Part shown: piece after piece, positions 11,601 through 22,735 of the stretch | How the letters are laid out: each line of letters starts with the position of its first letter | How positions within the stretch are numbered: the stretch's first letter is position 1 | Origin: Lamellibrachia satsuma | Taxonomy: Eukaryota > Annelida > Polychaeta > Sabellida > Siboglinidae | Length of the DNA stretch: 64,000 bases | Reading direction: 5' to 3' | Assembly: GCA_033239005.1 (NCBI GenBank) | Contig: BSQZ01000009.1 | Span: forward strand, 3,729,752-3,793,751 | Position numbers and translations under genes: made by a program | The notes under the pieces: model-generated | Database searches by the model: none | What the model was told of the DNA's origin: nothing | What the model saw: the letters and a program-made list of their open reading frames with translations, nothing else

Positions 11601-14600
11601 CCCAGAACAGTATCTCCCATTTTATAGTTTACATTCAAGTTCCCATGTCCTGTATGTAGGCATTTACATTTCCCAAAATTGAACAGCATCTGCCATTTCT
11701 CAGACCATTTCACTAATCTGTCTAGATCGTTTTGTAAATGTTGTTTATCACCATCGGTATTAACCTTTCTAAACAGTTTTGTGTCATCCGCAAATTTCAG
11801 TACGTTACTTGTTATACTGTCGTCCAAGTCATTGATATAAATTAAGAATAATATAGGTCCTAATACTGATCCTTGAGGTACCCCACTCAAAACCAATTTC
11901 CAATTTGAAACTTCTCCATCTACTACAACTCGTTGTCTTCTGTCAGTCAGCCATTGTTCTATCCAGTCAGTTATGCTATCCCCGATACCATGGGCTTTTA
12001 ATTTAAGTAGTAATCTTTGATGTGGCACTTTGTCAAAAGCTTTCTGAAAATCTAAGTAGATAATATCTACTGGCGATCCCACGTCTATCTACTTAGTGAT
12101 TTCTTCCAAAAAACATAACATATTTGTTAAGCATGACCTCGCTTTAAGGAATCCATGTTGAGATGAATTTAATAATTTATGCTTAACGAGGAAGTCCACC
12201 ATATGGTCTTTAATTAACCTTTCTAATAATTTACAAATCACTGACGTTAAACTCACTGGTCTGTAATTCTCTGACTTATTTCTCAAACCCTTTTTAAATA
12301 ATGGTATGATGTTTGCTTCTTTCCATTCAAACGGAACAACTCCCTCTTTTAATGACAAGTTGAATACTCTTGCAAGTGGTACACTGATTTGTTCTACTGT
12401 TTCCATTAGTAATTTTGGAGGAATCCCATCCACTCCCGGTGATTTGTTATCCTTCATTGCCTTTATTTTCTTAGCTACCAATTCTGGAGTTACAACTAAC
12501 GGACCTAAATAGTCAGATTTAGCCCCCTGTAATTTAGCATCAGCAACTGGTAATGAACTAATATCTTCTTTGGTAAACACTGAACTGAAGTAACCATTTA
12601 GGTCTTCCGCCATTAAAAACCCCTGTGATATTATATTTCCAGCACTGTCTTCTAGAGGTCCAACCTTGTCTTGTACGTTTTGTTTACTCCTGACATATGC
12701 ATAAAAACTCTTGCTGTCATGTTTTATGTTACATGCTAGTTTTTGCACATAGCTTCTTTTAGACTGTCTGATTTCAGTTGTAGCTGCATTAAGTGCCTCT
12801 TTGTATTTTGCATAGTCTTCTTCCTTTCTGGTACGCCTATAAACCCTCCACATAGTTTGTTTTAGCATTATTTTTCTAATTGCCTCTTTTGACAAGTGTT
12901 TCTTTCTACACCGTTTTCCTTGTTTTTGGAAGGGAACAAATTTATCGATGATACTCTCAATTTCATATTTTAGAATATTCCAACATTCAATTGCGGTCTT
13001 ATTCATCAGCATGTTATTCCAATCTAGCTTTGCTAAGTATTTTCTCATATCTTTGTAGTTACCTTTGTGGAAGTTTCTCTTGTACGTTTTCTTATTTTTA
13101 CTTTCTGACTTTACATTGATGTCAAAATGTATTTGATTATGGTCACTATTACCCAATGGTTCAAATATTTTTACATTGTCCACTAATTCTTTTTGTGATG
13201 ACAAAACTATATCTAATACATTTTCTCCCCTGGTTGGTTCTAGTACGTGCTGAGTAAGAAAGCTATCCTGGATTAAACATAGAAATTGTTGATCCTCAAT
13301 CCCTGTGCTCTCTAGAGAATTCCATTGTATGTGTCCATGGTTAAAATCTCCCATTAAAGATACATTCCCCTTTACTAACTTCCTTTATAGTGTTTTTTAT
13401 TTTTGTGTTGTCCTCTTCGTTTATGTTTGGACTTCGGTAAACTAATCCAATAGTTAAATTTGAATTTCCTGAAACAATTTTGCACCAAACAGCTTCATCG
13501 CAATCTGCTTCCCTTTCTAGTTTTATTTCATAAGCCTGAATAGATTCTTTAACATATAAAATAACTCCCCCGCCCCTTCTTCCTATTCGATCTTTCCTAA
13601 ACATTACGTATCCTGTCAGTCCTAATTCAGCATCTGTTATATCTATGTTGGCCCATGATTCAGTTATACCAATTATGTGAGGGTCAATATCTTCTACCAT
13701 AATGTTTAATTCGTTTTTCTTATTTACTATGCTCCTTGCATTTAAACATACGCATCTATAACCTTTTTCAGAGATGTTTTTCGGATGATTTGATATTGGT
13801 TTATCTGTGCTAGTGGCCTCTTGTTCTGCTTGAGACACCTCTAGGTAACCCCCCTGCACTTCTAGTTTAAAGAATGTTTACTTCCAAAAATATTTGTCAT
13901 TGTACCCAAGTCGCTATCTACTGCTGCTGAAAGTGTCCGCGAATACTGCCGCCCCCTTTCCACTTAAATGAAGCCCATCCTTCATGTACATATCAATTAG
14001 CAAATGAATCTATTAGCAAATGCGACTTTATATTCTTCTGCTATTCTTGGATCCTTCAGGAAATCCACATTATATCTTGCCTTTCGTCTTTCTTGTTCTA
14101 CTCCATTTCTTCTTAGCTTGAGTTTTAGTCTGGCTGTTACAAGGTGGTGATCAGAAGCAACGCCTCTCTTCACACGCACGTCTTGTAGCGATCTTCTGAA
14201 CATTTTGTTTATGCCGATGTGGTCTATCTGATTTTCAGTGACTTGGTCAAGAGATACCCATGTCGCCTTATGTAATCTTTTGTGTGTGAACAAACTTCCC
14301 CCAATCATAATGTTGTTTATTGCACAGGCATTCACAAACCACTCATCATTGTCATTCATCACACCCAGCCCATGCATCCCCATCACATTTTCATATCCTT
14401 GGTTGTCCGATCCAATCTTTGCATTGAAATCCCCCATAATCAGGTTGATGTTTGTATCCCCTAAATTGCTCATGATATCAAGGAGTTGGTTGTAGAATTC
14501 ATCTTTGGTTTCGTCAGTCTTGTCGTTGGTTGGGGCATAGCACTGCACTATGTTCATTTTAATCCTTTTGTTCTTTGTTCTAAAGGATGCTGTTATGCAC

Positions 14601-17600
14601 CTCGGTCCTCTGGCTTCCTAGCCAATAAGTGCTCTCTGTGCCTCCTTCCCCAATAAGAGGGCAACCCCCTCTGAGTGAGGGGCATCATCTTCCTCATGTC
14701 CGGAGTATAGTATGATCTCTCCTGTTGTTAGTCGCAGTTGTCCTGACTGGGTCCATCAAGTTTCGCAGAGTACGAGTAGAGCGAGATTCAATCTCTGCAT
14801 TTCTGCTGCCACTTGGGCAGTTTTCCCTGCCTCATACCTTGTTCGCACATTCCATGTGCCGATGTTTAAATTTTTCCTGGTCGAAAGAAGAGTAGTCGGC
14901 ATTGTGGCTTCCTTTCGGCTTTGACCGCAACACTTCATGCGCCCTGCTAAACCACGCCCTACCTCTTCCAGGACAGACATCATAGTTTTATTTGTTGTGA
15001 ATGTTTCTGTAGTGTGTATATGTACACGTAATACAAAATGAATGTGGTCAAAAGATGTTTTCCTTTGGTTTGTTAAATTAATGAAGAAGCTATATACAGT
15101 CTGCAGACTTGGTATTGGTAAAAACAGGTCTAGCTCCCATGTAATCTGACAATTGGAAAATTTAGTACCGGTAGGAACAAAGTAATCTTTTCTAAAAATT
15201 TCAAATTTGGAAATAGAAACAAATAATTTCAGCAAAAAGACAATGTACTACATCTGGATTCAAGTTAGGTGAAATATTATTTTACTCAACTTGACAGTCT
15301 TTACTAAACAAAATTAATGAAGTAGTCAGATCCATTAGGATGCCTGAATGCCTCCATCTTATGGAAAATAAATTTGCACCTAGTGTGGAAGCAGATTATG
15401 CTGCACATTTAATATTTACAGGGTGCATAAAATGTTGATTAAAAGGTTCTTTAACACAAAACCCCATAATAAATGTTGCCAGCTCATGAATGGATGACTG
15501 AAATATCAGAAAGGTATTAAACCTGGTTTGGAGTTACTAAATATTTATTTATTTTATTCAACTGATTGATTTCAATATTAAAACTGTTGATGATTTTAAA
15601 ATGTTGATGGGTCCATGCTTACTGTGAATAGACTTCCTCCTTACTACACCATGCGTAGAAGGTGCCCTTTTTCTTTGTGCCTGTCACTGGGATTGCCACC
15701 TGCAACAAAAAGAGATGATTTGGTTACGATGAGAAATGTGTACAATATTTCGTAACATAATTATGTACCATAACTTAATGTGCATTGGTTAATAAAATCA
15801 CTCATACTGCACCATATGTCTGACAGGAAAACATACAATAAAAACACATTTCTGTGATAGTATTAAAATGTACAAGTATACACACAAATACTGAACCAAA
15901 ATATTATTTGCAGCATGTTACATGCCACAAAGTTAATATAAAATCTTAAACTTAATAATTATCTTTACAAATAGGATGGTTGGTCAAAGCTGGCAAAAAG
16001 TTTACAAACATGGAAAAAGTTGGCAAAACTTATAAAATCCCATTCGGATAATGGTACTCAATTATTAAAAACAATGAACATATTTTTTTAATGTTCGGTT
16101 TATTTTGCCATCACATCTGGGTTGAAATGAATGGAAGGAGGTACTTACCATGTGAAATATCACATTTCAAGAAACTGGAACGTCAATCCATTCAAAATAC
16201 AGCCGCACAAGCTTGTACGTTATTTTAATGTAAAACACCCTCTGAAGAGCAGACACCTTTAATGTAGCAACATTATTTCTTGGATATTCAAACGACGAAG
16301 CTTTCACGTACATGTGCGTTCATCCCGTCTGTGCGGTTCTTTCCAGTGTCACCTAAGTTGACTCTCATAAATTTAACTGGAGGTCCGAGTGGTTCAACTG
16401 TGGGAGGGTACAGCATTATGGCCTTGATTGAAGCTTCGTAGAAACCCTGTTTCATGAAATTCTCTGCAAAACACAACAGGAATCCTAATTACTGACTGTG
16501 GAGCATTTATTATCCCACTTGTGGGCACCATCGCGAGACATCATTTTCACCTGGACTGGCATGTCATGTCATGACGAAGTAGCAAAAAAAGTTTTATTTA
16601 CTCTAGAGAACCGAGATATTGGAGATATTGCACATACGTAAAACCATCCTCAAGGGTCCTTGAATGGATAGATGATCCGGTTTCTTGGTTATTAATATTA
16701 AACATAATTACCTCTCAAGAAACTTGGTGTTTGATCTGAATATTTCGACAACATCCTGCAGTCTTCTTCAGCAGATTGAAGTTACAGATGTGTCACATGA
16801 CCAATGTCATGTTACACAAGATGGAGCAGGACTGGTGGGAGCTCATGGCCAACATCACGGTTAGGTTTCTCTCTGTGGATGTTAATCGCCTCCTTTATTT
16901 TCCTCCTGTGCCAATTCTCCTCATGGTCTAGAATTTTAACCTCCTTCATAGAACTCTGATGGCCTGTGTTCAGTTTGTGTTCGCTTATAGCTGATAGGGG
17001 TTGGCGACAAGATAGATGTTCTTTAATTTTTGTTCCAAGTGTTCTGACTGTTTCTCCTATATAATGTTGGTCACATTCTGGGCATTGTATGTCATATACT
17101 ACCCCACACTTTGCTGCCTTTGCTGTTCTGTCTTTTGGGTGTACCAACAGTGACCTCAAGGTGTTGATAGGTTTGTGGTAAACTGGGACGTTACAAGACT
17201 CAGATCAAACACCAAGTTTCTTGAGAGGTAATTATGTTTAACATCCTCAAAGAATGTTTAATTTCCATGAACATAAACAAAATGATATGCATTCTACTCA
17301 ATGTACTAATTATTGGAAATCACAATTTGATGTTGTTAAATGGCCTGTGATGACCCCGAACATGAAGGATGATTTGTTGAACCTCAACTTGATACTGAGC
17401 TCACATTGTAATCGTCTTCGTTGGTATGGGTAGAGCAGCAGTTGTATTGTGAGGTGGTTGACCCACTCAATTGTTTTACAAGCTGAGTGGATCTCATTGC
17501 AAAAACATTGCAATAAGTCCTTGGTTCCCTGTAGTACAATGTGCACCTGCTATAGTATTAATATCTTGTGGACCCTGAAAGGTGCCTGCACTTTTGACAA

Positions 17601-19925
17601 TGTGAATTATAACAGAGTCTGGTGCTTATCAATGTACATGGTGATAAGTGCAAAACATTTTGCCCCAATTTGTAACCATGTGTATGTTTGGAATTTGCTC
17701 TGGCGATAGATACTGATGTCTGTGTTAATAGAATCTGTACTTCCCGATGACATGCTGGTCAGATACACCAAATACCTATACATTTACTCAATGAATATCT
17801 CTGTTTCCAAAACAGTGAGCTTGATGCTTGATACTCCCTTTACAGCTGATCACAGTTAAACTGGGAGGTAGATGATCAGCAATGTGAGGCGCACTGAGTC
17901 TTTTACTTCCCCTGACATGGGACCAGATAGAATGGACCAACTGCTTTTAGGCAAAGTGGGATGAACGAAATTGATTTGAAAGTTTAAAAATGTAGAAGGT
18001 GGATTCGCATCCTGGTCCCCTGACCTAAAGTCTGATGTTCTATCACACAACCACTGCGCCACACATGAACTCACTCTACCACGATCATAATGGATTCAGG
18101 TTATGAATCCAATCCATTCAGTCATAACTAGGTTTATTTGCATTCTTAAATTAGTATATATTATATATAATACTTTGGCGATGAAGAAACCTTGGAGACT
18201 TTTCTCCTTCACACTTGTTAATCAGTGGTTACGTTTATTATCATGAATGGTGGTGGATCAATAAACTGACGGATCCACCCAGCTGTTGGCCGTTTATGAG
18301 AAGATCCAGGAGGCACGTACACCCACTATCCATTTTAATTTCCTCAGCCAAAAACAGTGGTAGAAGAATTGCAATGCACACATTTATTAAGGTAGCTGGG
18401 GAAGCTATTATAAGAATATGCTTGTCTTAAATTGAGTAGCTTCAGTAGAAGATTTTAAGATAAATTAATCAATCTTCACAGATTGTAGTTGAAATACTAT
18501 TTAATATTGCAGATTGATAAAATTTAGAGTTTTTCATTTATTTGGTTATAAGATTTATTTTTTTTGTAAATGTGAAAAAATAGCCACAAAATGCCAAATT
18601 ATATAATTTTGAGAAAATCCCCAAAGAAATAAATGACATACATATAAGTATGACGGTGTCACTAATAACTTTGAGGAAAAGTTCGGTTAACATAAAAGAA
18701 TTACGTCTGCTACACCACCATCAATAAATTAAGCAAAGGACCAAAGGTTGAATGGTAGTCTAAAGTGGCAGTGTATTTTTGACACAAACCCTTCACCAAT
18801 CGTAATTCAAATTCATGTAATGTTGCCTACATGTAAGACTGCATTGTCATAAGTGTGGTAGTTTTTTTTATAAAAAACTGAATTAGGTAACGTTTCCTGA
18901 TTGTTAGTGATAACAGAAATGTTGATAGACCTGTGTATCATGCTTGAAATGTGAAGATTTTCACTGGCATCTTACGTATTGTTGACAAAACGTAATGGCC
19001 ATTTCTAACATTGACATGTCCCCTTAATTTGTCCTTGAACCTATATTTGTAATGTGTTGTCATCTACGATATTAGGTTACACCAGCCATCTGACAAATAC
19101 GTGGCAGGCGTGTTTAAGATCATTTTGATTGGCCTGTTATTCAGCGGGGTCATCAGGTCACATCTACTGGCTGTTTCCGTTATAGCTTCAAAGGCACAAT
19201 AAGCTACAATAAACAATGATATTTGCTGGTTTAAGGACATGATTTAGTTAGGTAGATATAATACTGATGTGAACTGGAATCACAGTAACCAGACGATATG
19301 TTTGGTGAATGAATAAAGCTGGTTCGAAGATTGAAGCACCCGGGGTCGTTAGGATGGAAACATTGTCTGCGTTTCTAAGAAGTCCAAAAGGACTGTTTTT
19401 TTTAAGGATGGATTGGCAAAATACACCATTAGTGCTGGGTGATTAATTGTGGTGCAACGTTCAGTTCAATATTTCCTAGCATGTTATGAGGGAAAAAAAT
19501 CAACTGACACGTTAGCCGTCCCAATTACATTAATGCGAGGTGCGCTTTATCTAACAACTGCCAGGGCAGGGCAGTGGCAGCTCTTCTTTTTCATTATCTG
19601 ATATGTAATTAAGCAATAATTTTACTGGGCATCATTTAAGTGTTAATGCGTAACAAAAAGGTTTTCATTGGATCATAATTTTACACCTAATTAACGAGTA
19701 ATTAAAACGAGTTCTCCTTGACCCTGTTTTGTACTTTGACGCGTAACTATAGTACTGCATTTATATTATTGTCCTATCGGCTTGCCATACGTGTATGGCC
19801 TTATCGGCCTGCCATAGTTTGCTGTCCAAATACGTACGCTCAGTTCTCCATTTGAAGTAAATGCCCGCGCCTAATACCACTGGTCCCATTCCAATGGCAA
19901 TCATCTTCAAGGTTTTCATAGACAT
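8571..19925 (-). CDS. COA1: COA1-like cytochrome c oxidase assembly factor, complete four-exon gene
   Basis: Spliced coding sequence: 19925-19838, 16463-16312, 15699-15623, 8685-8571 (minus strand). It totals 432 nt, 143 aa plus TGA. Human COA1 (MITRAC15) is 146 aa. COA1/Tim21-family proteins are single-span inner mitochondrial membrane factors that assist early assembly of COX1 and complex I modules. Exon 1 gives a short basic start and a hydrophobic span ([17 protein letters not shown]). Exon 2 gives [10 protein letters not shown], matching the family's LGPP motif. Exon 3 gives [17 protein letters not shown], the counterpart of the IPVSGSK strand. Exon 4 begins [11 protein letters not shown], like human RWHLDEVFLEL. 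All donors are GTACGT or GTAAGC and every acceptor is TGCAG. Intron phases 1, 0 and 2 join without a stop. The introns are packed with retroelements. The gene converges with BCDIN3D. Tim21 is the main alternative, but length and LGPP favour COA1. Confidence 0.82.
8855..14985 (-). mobile_element. RTE-like LINE, split by a CR1-like LINE
   Basis: The minus-strand order is as follows. Endonuclease start near 14900 ([14 protein letters not shown]). Endonuclease core at 13997-14557 ([21 protein letters not shown]). Interruption by 10897-about 14000. Linker at 10351-10896 ([10 protein letters not shown]). Reverse transcriptase pieces at 9903-10232 ([19 protein letters not shown]) and 9745-9942. Thumb region at 9204-9566 (YLGSIVD, LYGAEMW). 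C-terminus at 8870-9106 ([15 protein letters not shown]). This architecture is that of RTE-type elements often annotated as craniofacial development protein 2-like. Several frameshifts are present, so it is dead. It lies in COA1 intron 3 on the same strand as COA1. Confidence 0.85.
10897..14000 (-). mobile_element. Nearly intact CR1-like LINE ORF2
   Basis: ORF2 runs on the minus strand in three blocks. The first, 13341-13859, is an APE-type endonuclease ([23 protein letters not shown]). The second, 12089-13354, contains [19 protein letters not shown] and QHGFLK. The third, 10985-12082, contains [22 protein letters not shown], the catalytic KFADDTKLF and LEYCIQAW. Only two lesions separate the blocks: a frameshift near 13350 and a TAG stop at 12091-12089. 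The 3' UTR ends ...ATGGCAAATCTTGTTAAA at about 10897 and is shared with the copy at 20920-21908. It is inserted in the RTE-like LINE, whose reading resumes on both sides. It looks young. Confidence 0.88.
15623..15699 (-). CDS. COA1: COA1 exon 3
   Basis: Starts in phase 0 after TTGTTGCAG and reads [18 protein letters not shown]. It ends TCA CA before GTAAGC. A nearer GTAAGG (inside AGTAAGGAGG) breaks the frame with exon 4 and was not used. Confidence 0.8.
15700..16311 (-). other. COA1: COA1 intron 2
   Basis: 612 bp of AT-rich intron between GTACGT and TTGCAG on the minus strand. I see no gene or repeat in it. Confidence 0.7.
16312..16463 (-). CDS. COA1: COA1 exon 2
   Basis: The acceptor TTTTGCAG precedes AGAATTTC. 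The exon reads [20 protein letters not shown], then [14 protein letters not shown], and ends GMNAH before GTACGT. LGPP is the most conserved motif of the COA1 family. Confidence 0.82.
16698..16739. repeat. 42-bp perfect inverted repeat, left arm
   Basis: Reads TTAAACATAATTACCTCTCA at its start and TTGGTGTTTGATCTGA at its end. The exact reverse complement is at 17200-17241. It flanks the Penelope GIY-YIG fragment. Confidence 0.95.
17200..17241. repeat. 42-bp perfect inverted repeat, right arm
   Basis: Exact reverse complement of 16698-16739, with no mismatch over 42 bp. This implies either recent insertion or homogenisation. Confidence 0.95.
17250..18389. other. COA1 intron 1, unassigned part
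   Basis: About 1.1 kb between the Penelope fragment and the TA-flanked element. I found no ORF with family resemblance and no clear repeat. Confidence 0.5.
18390..19530. mobile_element. TA-flanked 1.1 kb DNA element, copy 1
   Basis: Homologous, in inverted orientation, to 38207-39657. Flanked by TA at 18388-18389 and 19531-19532. The left end reads AGGTAGCTGGGGAAGC. The right end is the degraded complement (GTTAGCCGTCCCAATTACAT). No transposase is encoded. TA target sites and inverted ends suggest a Tc1/mariner-type or similar non-autonomous element. This copy lacks the nested hAT MITE seen in copy 2. Confidence 0.75.
19838..19925 (-). CDS. COA1: COA1 exon 1 (start, transmembrane span)
   Basis: ATG at 19925-19923 is followed by 29 codons and one base before GTACGT. 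A second ATG two codons later could also serve. The stretch after MKTLK is a single hydrophobic helix followed by KWRTE. This fits a matrix-side start and one membrane span. The final C joins AG of exon 2 to make CAG. Confidence 0.75.
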
Positions 19926-20130
19926 TGTCCTAAGTTGTGTACTTTTATCCAGCGGTGAATGCCGCTACAAAAAGTCTCGTGGTTGTAGGCCGTAGTGTCC
20001 GCGAAAGGTCGCGTGCGCTCGCCGGCGACTGGTTGCATTGTATGTAAGCATATTCGCCAGGTGGCGCACTAGATTCTTCTCGTGCTGTCTGCACAGCAAA
20101 TTAATTTAATTTCTGTTCGGTGTGAGATCA
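19926..20130 (-). promoter_or_regulatory. Probable COA1 5' UTR and promoter
   Basis: Directly upstream of the COA1 ATG, base composition rises locally in GC and CpG (GTCCGCGAAAGGTCGCGTGC near 20000). The surroundings are AT-rich. No TATA box or specific factor site is asserted. Confidence 0.4.
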
Positions 20131-20919
20131 TTATTTATTTATGTGGCGAAACCTTTGTTACAAATGTCACAGAAAATTAAGAAGAAGAAGAGGGTTGTAT
20201 TGACGATCATGATCGATTGATTCACAAATCTTGTATATCTCAGCCATCTGTAAACTTGTAGTTGCGCCCAGGGTGAGGGGTGTTCGGGTAAACGTTACGC
20301 CTTACAGTGAAAAATAATTGCATTGCGTGGGGGTCTAAAAAAACAGCATGACGTACTTTATGGATGCCCCAAATCAGTTATTGTTCACGTTCACCACATT
20401 TTGGAAACACCACCAACTAACGCCCCACAATCCAATTTACCCTGTACATCACTATCACTATTTTACAAACAAAACTTATGTATCACTAGTTTAGTATCGA
20501 ATACATACGTACGTACGCATCCCTGACAAGGGGTTAATTTAACACCACAGCTTAATTCTATTTAACAGGCAAACAATATAACAAATAAATGTTGGCACCA
20601 TGCATTTTAGAAGCACCACAAATTAATGGTTACCATACCATCACAAATTTACTAATTCAGGAAATGCAACAAATTAAAGGCGATTGCTTTCATCGACTCA
20701 TTAAAGTCCAGAGTTTTGATCCATCTGCCATTTTCTTGCATGCATGTTGTGTTATATAAGCATATAAATAAAAAATCAATCGCTTTTATTAACCCTATAC
20801 AATCTGTTACATGGCATGAGAGTACATAATAAAAATAAATTGCCAGGCATGACATGTGCATTGCTTGTATAAATTTACCACATGCAGTTACATCTATAAG
20901 AGACTATATAGCATAATGG
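20131..20919. other. Intergenic DNA, nothing recognised
   Basis: AT-rich sequence between the COA1 promoter and a CR1 fragment. No ORF resembles a known family. Confidence 0.5.
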
Positions 20920-21908
20920 ATACTTCAGTTCAGTGTTTACCAGAGAGGATATTAGTTCATTACCAGTTCCAGATACTAAATTTCAGGAGGCAAAATTTAA
21001 CTATTTAGGGCAGTTAATTGTAACTCCAGAAATTGTAGCTAAGAAAATAAAGGCAATGAAGGACAATAAATCACCTGGAGTGGATGGAATTCCTCAAAAA
21101 GTACTAATGGAAACAGTAGAACAAATTAGTACACCACTTGCAAGGTTCAATTTTGGGAAATGTAAATGCCTACATACAAGACATGGGAACTTGGATGTAA
21201 ACTATAAAATGGGAGATACTGTTCTGGGTACTACTATAAAAGAAAAGGACTTAAGTGCTGATATGAAAGTTTCAGAGCAGTGTGGTATTGCAACTTCAAA
21301 GGGTAATCAAATTCTTGGATTGATGAGGAGAAATATAACAATCAAAGAAAAAAGCTAATTATACCTCTGTATAAAGCAATAGTTAGGCCTTATTTAGAGT
21401 ATACAAGCTTGGAGACCATAATTGTAAGAAGGATATGGATACGTTTGAAAGAATACAGAGGAGAGCAACTAAAATGATTCCAGAACTGAGAGACCTTAGT
21501 TATGAAGAATGACTGAAAGAATGTGGTTTAACAAACCCTAGAGACAAGGTGGTTAAGATGAGATCAAAACGAAGTTTTATAGATACCGAATGGGTATGAA
21601 AATATTTATAGAAATATTTTTGTCACTCAAGAAAGATAATAGAACTAGAGTACATGAGGTAATATATTGATAAAGGATCAGTGTATATTGGATATCAGGA
21701 AGTACTCGTTCTCACAGAGGACAATCAATGAATAGAACAAATTATCTACAGATTGTGTAACTGTTAGCAGCATGAATATGTTTAAAAACAAGGTTGCCAT
21801 ATATCTCATGAGGGTGGATTACACATTGATTAAAAATGTTAGACTCTCGATAAGCCAATGGCTTCCTTGTCCATCTGGGCCTTTGCCTTGGATGGCAATC
21901 TTGTTAAA
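20920..21908 (+). mobile_element. Internally deleted, 5'-truncated CR1-like LINE
   Basis: Plus-strand copy of the family at 10897-14000. It begins at TACTTCAGTTCAGTG and reads [12 protein letters not shown] through EQISTPLAR, then jumps to [15 protein letters not shown]. Compared with the intact copy this removes about 684 nt (equivalent to 11685-12368), including the FADD catalytic region. It ends with the same 3' UTR and GTTAAA terminus. Downstream parts are broken by frameshifts and stops. Confidence 0.88.
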
Positions 21909-22735
21909 TAATGGGCCATGTCAACCTTTTGGCTCACAGTTACAAGGATACTGGCCAGACATGCCAAGTTCGGAACGCCCGAAAGGGGTAGATTAGCGCG
22001 TATGACAAATATTTGGGGGCGTGACGTCACGTCGTCGATCGACAACCGGCAGCCACACTCGAGACACAGCACAACAAACACACTATTAACCACAATGGTT
22101 AAACACATTATTTTAATACTCACAAGAAATGGTAATTATATACAATTTAAATAAGGTACATATAGGTACATAAATAATATAATTATACAACAGGCTAAAA
22201 TGCAGGTAAAAAATATTGAGCATAATGAAAGGTGCATAAAAATTAAGGTAATGGATAAAAAACATAGCAGTGGAATATAGCAGTGAAAATAGCTAGATGC
22301 TCCACTTTTTGATTACATAAACATACAAAGCTTATACTTCTAATACACAAGAAATTACAATTATATACAATAGAAATAACTAATAATATATACAAAATGC
22401 AGTGCCAACAAATTTTAAATCGTAAAAAATACTAAGAATGATGCAAAGTCCATAAAAGTTAAGGTAATGGACAAAAACACAGCAGCGAAAGCAATAAAAT
22501 GCTCCTCATTTCAATTTTGCAAACACGCACATTCTATACTGAAATGTTCAAATGATAAAAATATATAAAAATCATCGTATGACGTGCACGCGACACGCGC
22601 TAGCCGCAGTGTGCACTCACAGGGAGCGAACTCGCTACAGATAGTGACTTAGTCTTAGTGTCCTCGTTCAACTTGCACTTCAGCAGTGCTGAAGTCATCA
22701 TCATGCTGTCAGTCGCTATGCGACAAAGACTGCTT
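21909..22735. other. Unassigned repeat-like DNA with internal duplication
   Basis: Contains a palindromic GTGACGTCAC (22021-22030) and two diverged tandem blocks (about 22130-22285 and 22360-22500). Both contain AATTATATACAAT, ATGCAGG or ATGCAGTGCC, and TTAAGGTAATGGA followed by AAAACA. A GC-rich patch lies near 22575-22620. It may be the 3' flank of the adjacent LINE or a separate element. Confidence 0.4.

Larger units (their letters stand above)
16650..17250 (-). mobile_element. Penelope-like element fragment with GIY-YIG domain
   Basis: 16812-17159 (minus) encodes [20 protein letters not shown] followed by LGTKIKEHL and a short C-terminal tail. This is the GIY-YIG endonuclease found at the C-terminus of Penelope-like retroelements. 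No reverse transcriptase part is present. The fragment sits between perfect 42-bp inverted repeats (16698-16739 and 17200-17241), as expected of inverted terminal sequences in this group. ATCCTCAA occurs just outside on both sides (about 16649 and 17243) and may be a target duplication. Confidence 0.8.

Noticed and set aside
15623..15650. GTAAGG donor inside COA1 exon 3
   Set aside because: Using it leaves one base pending and leads to an early stop in exon 4. GTAAGC 19 nt later gives CAG-TGG and the conserved QWNVDKIDL.
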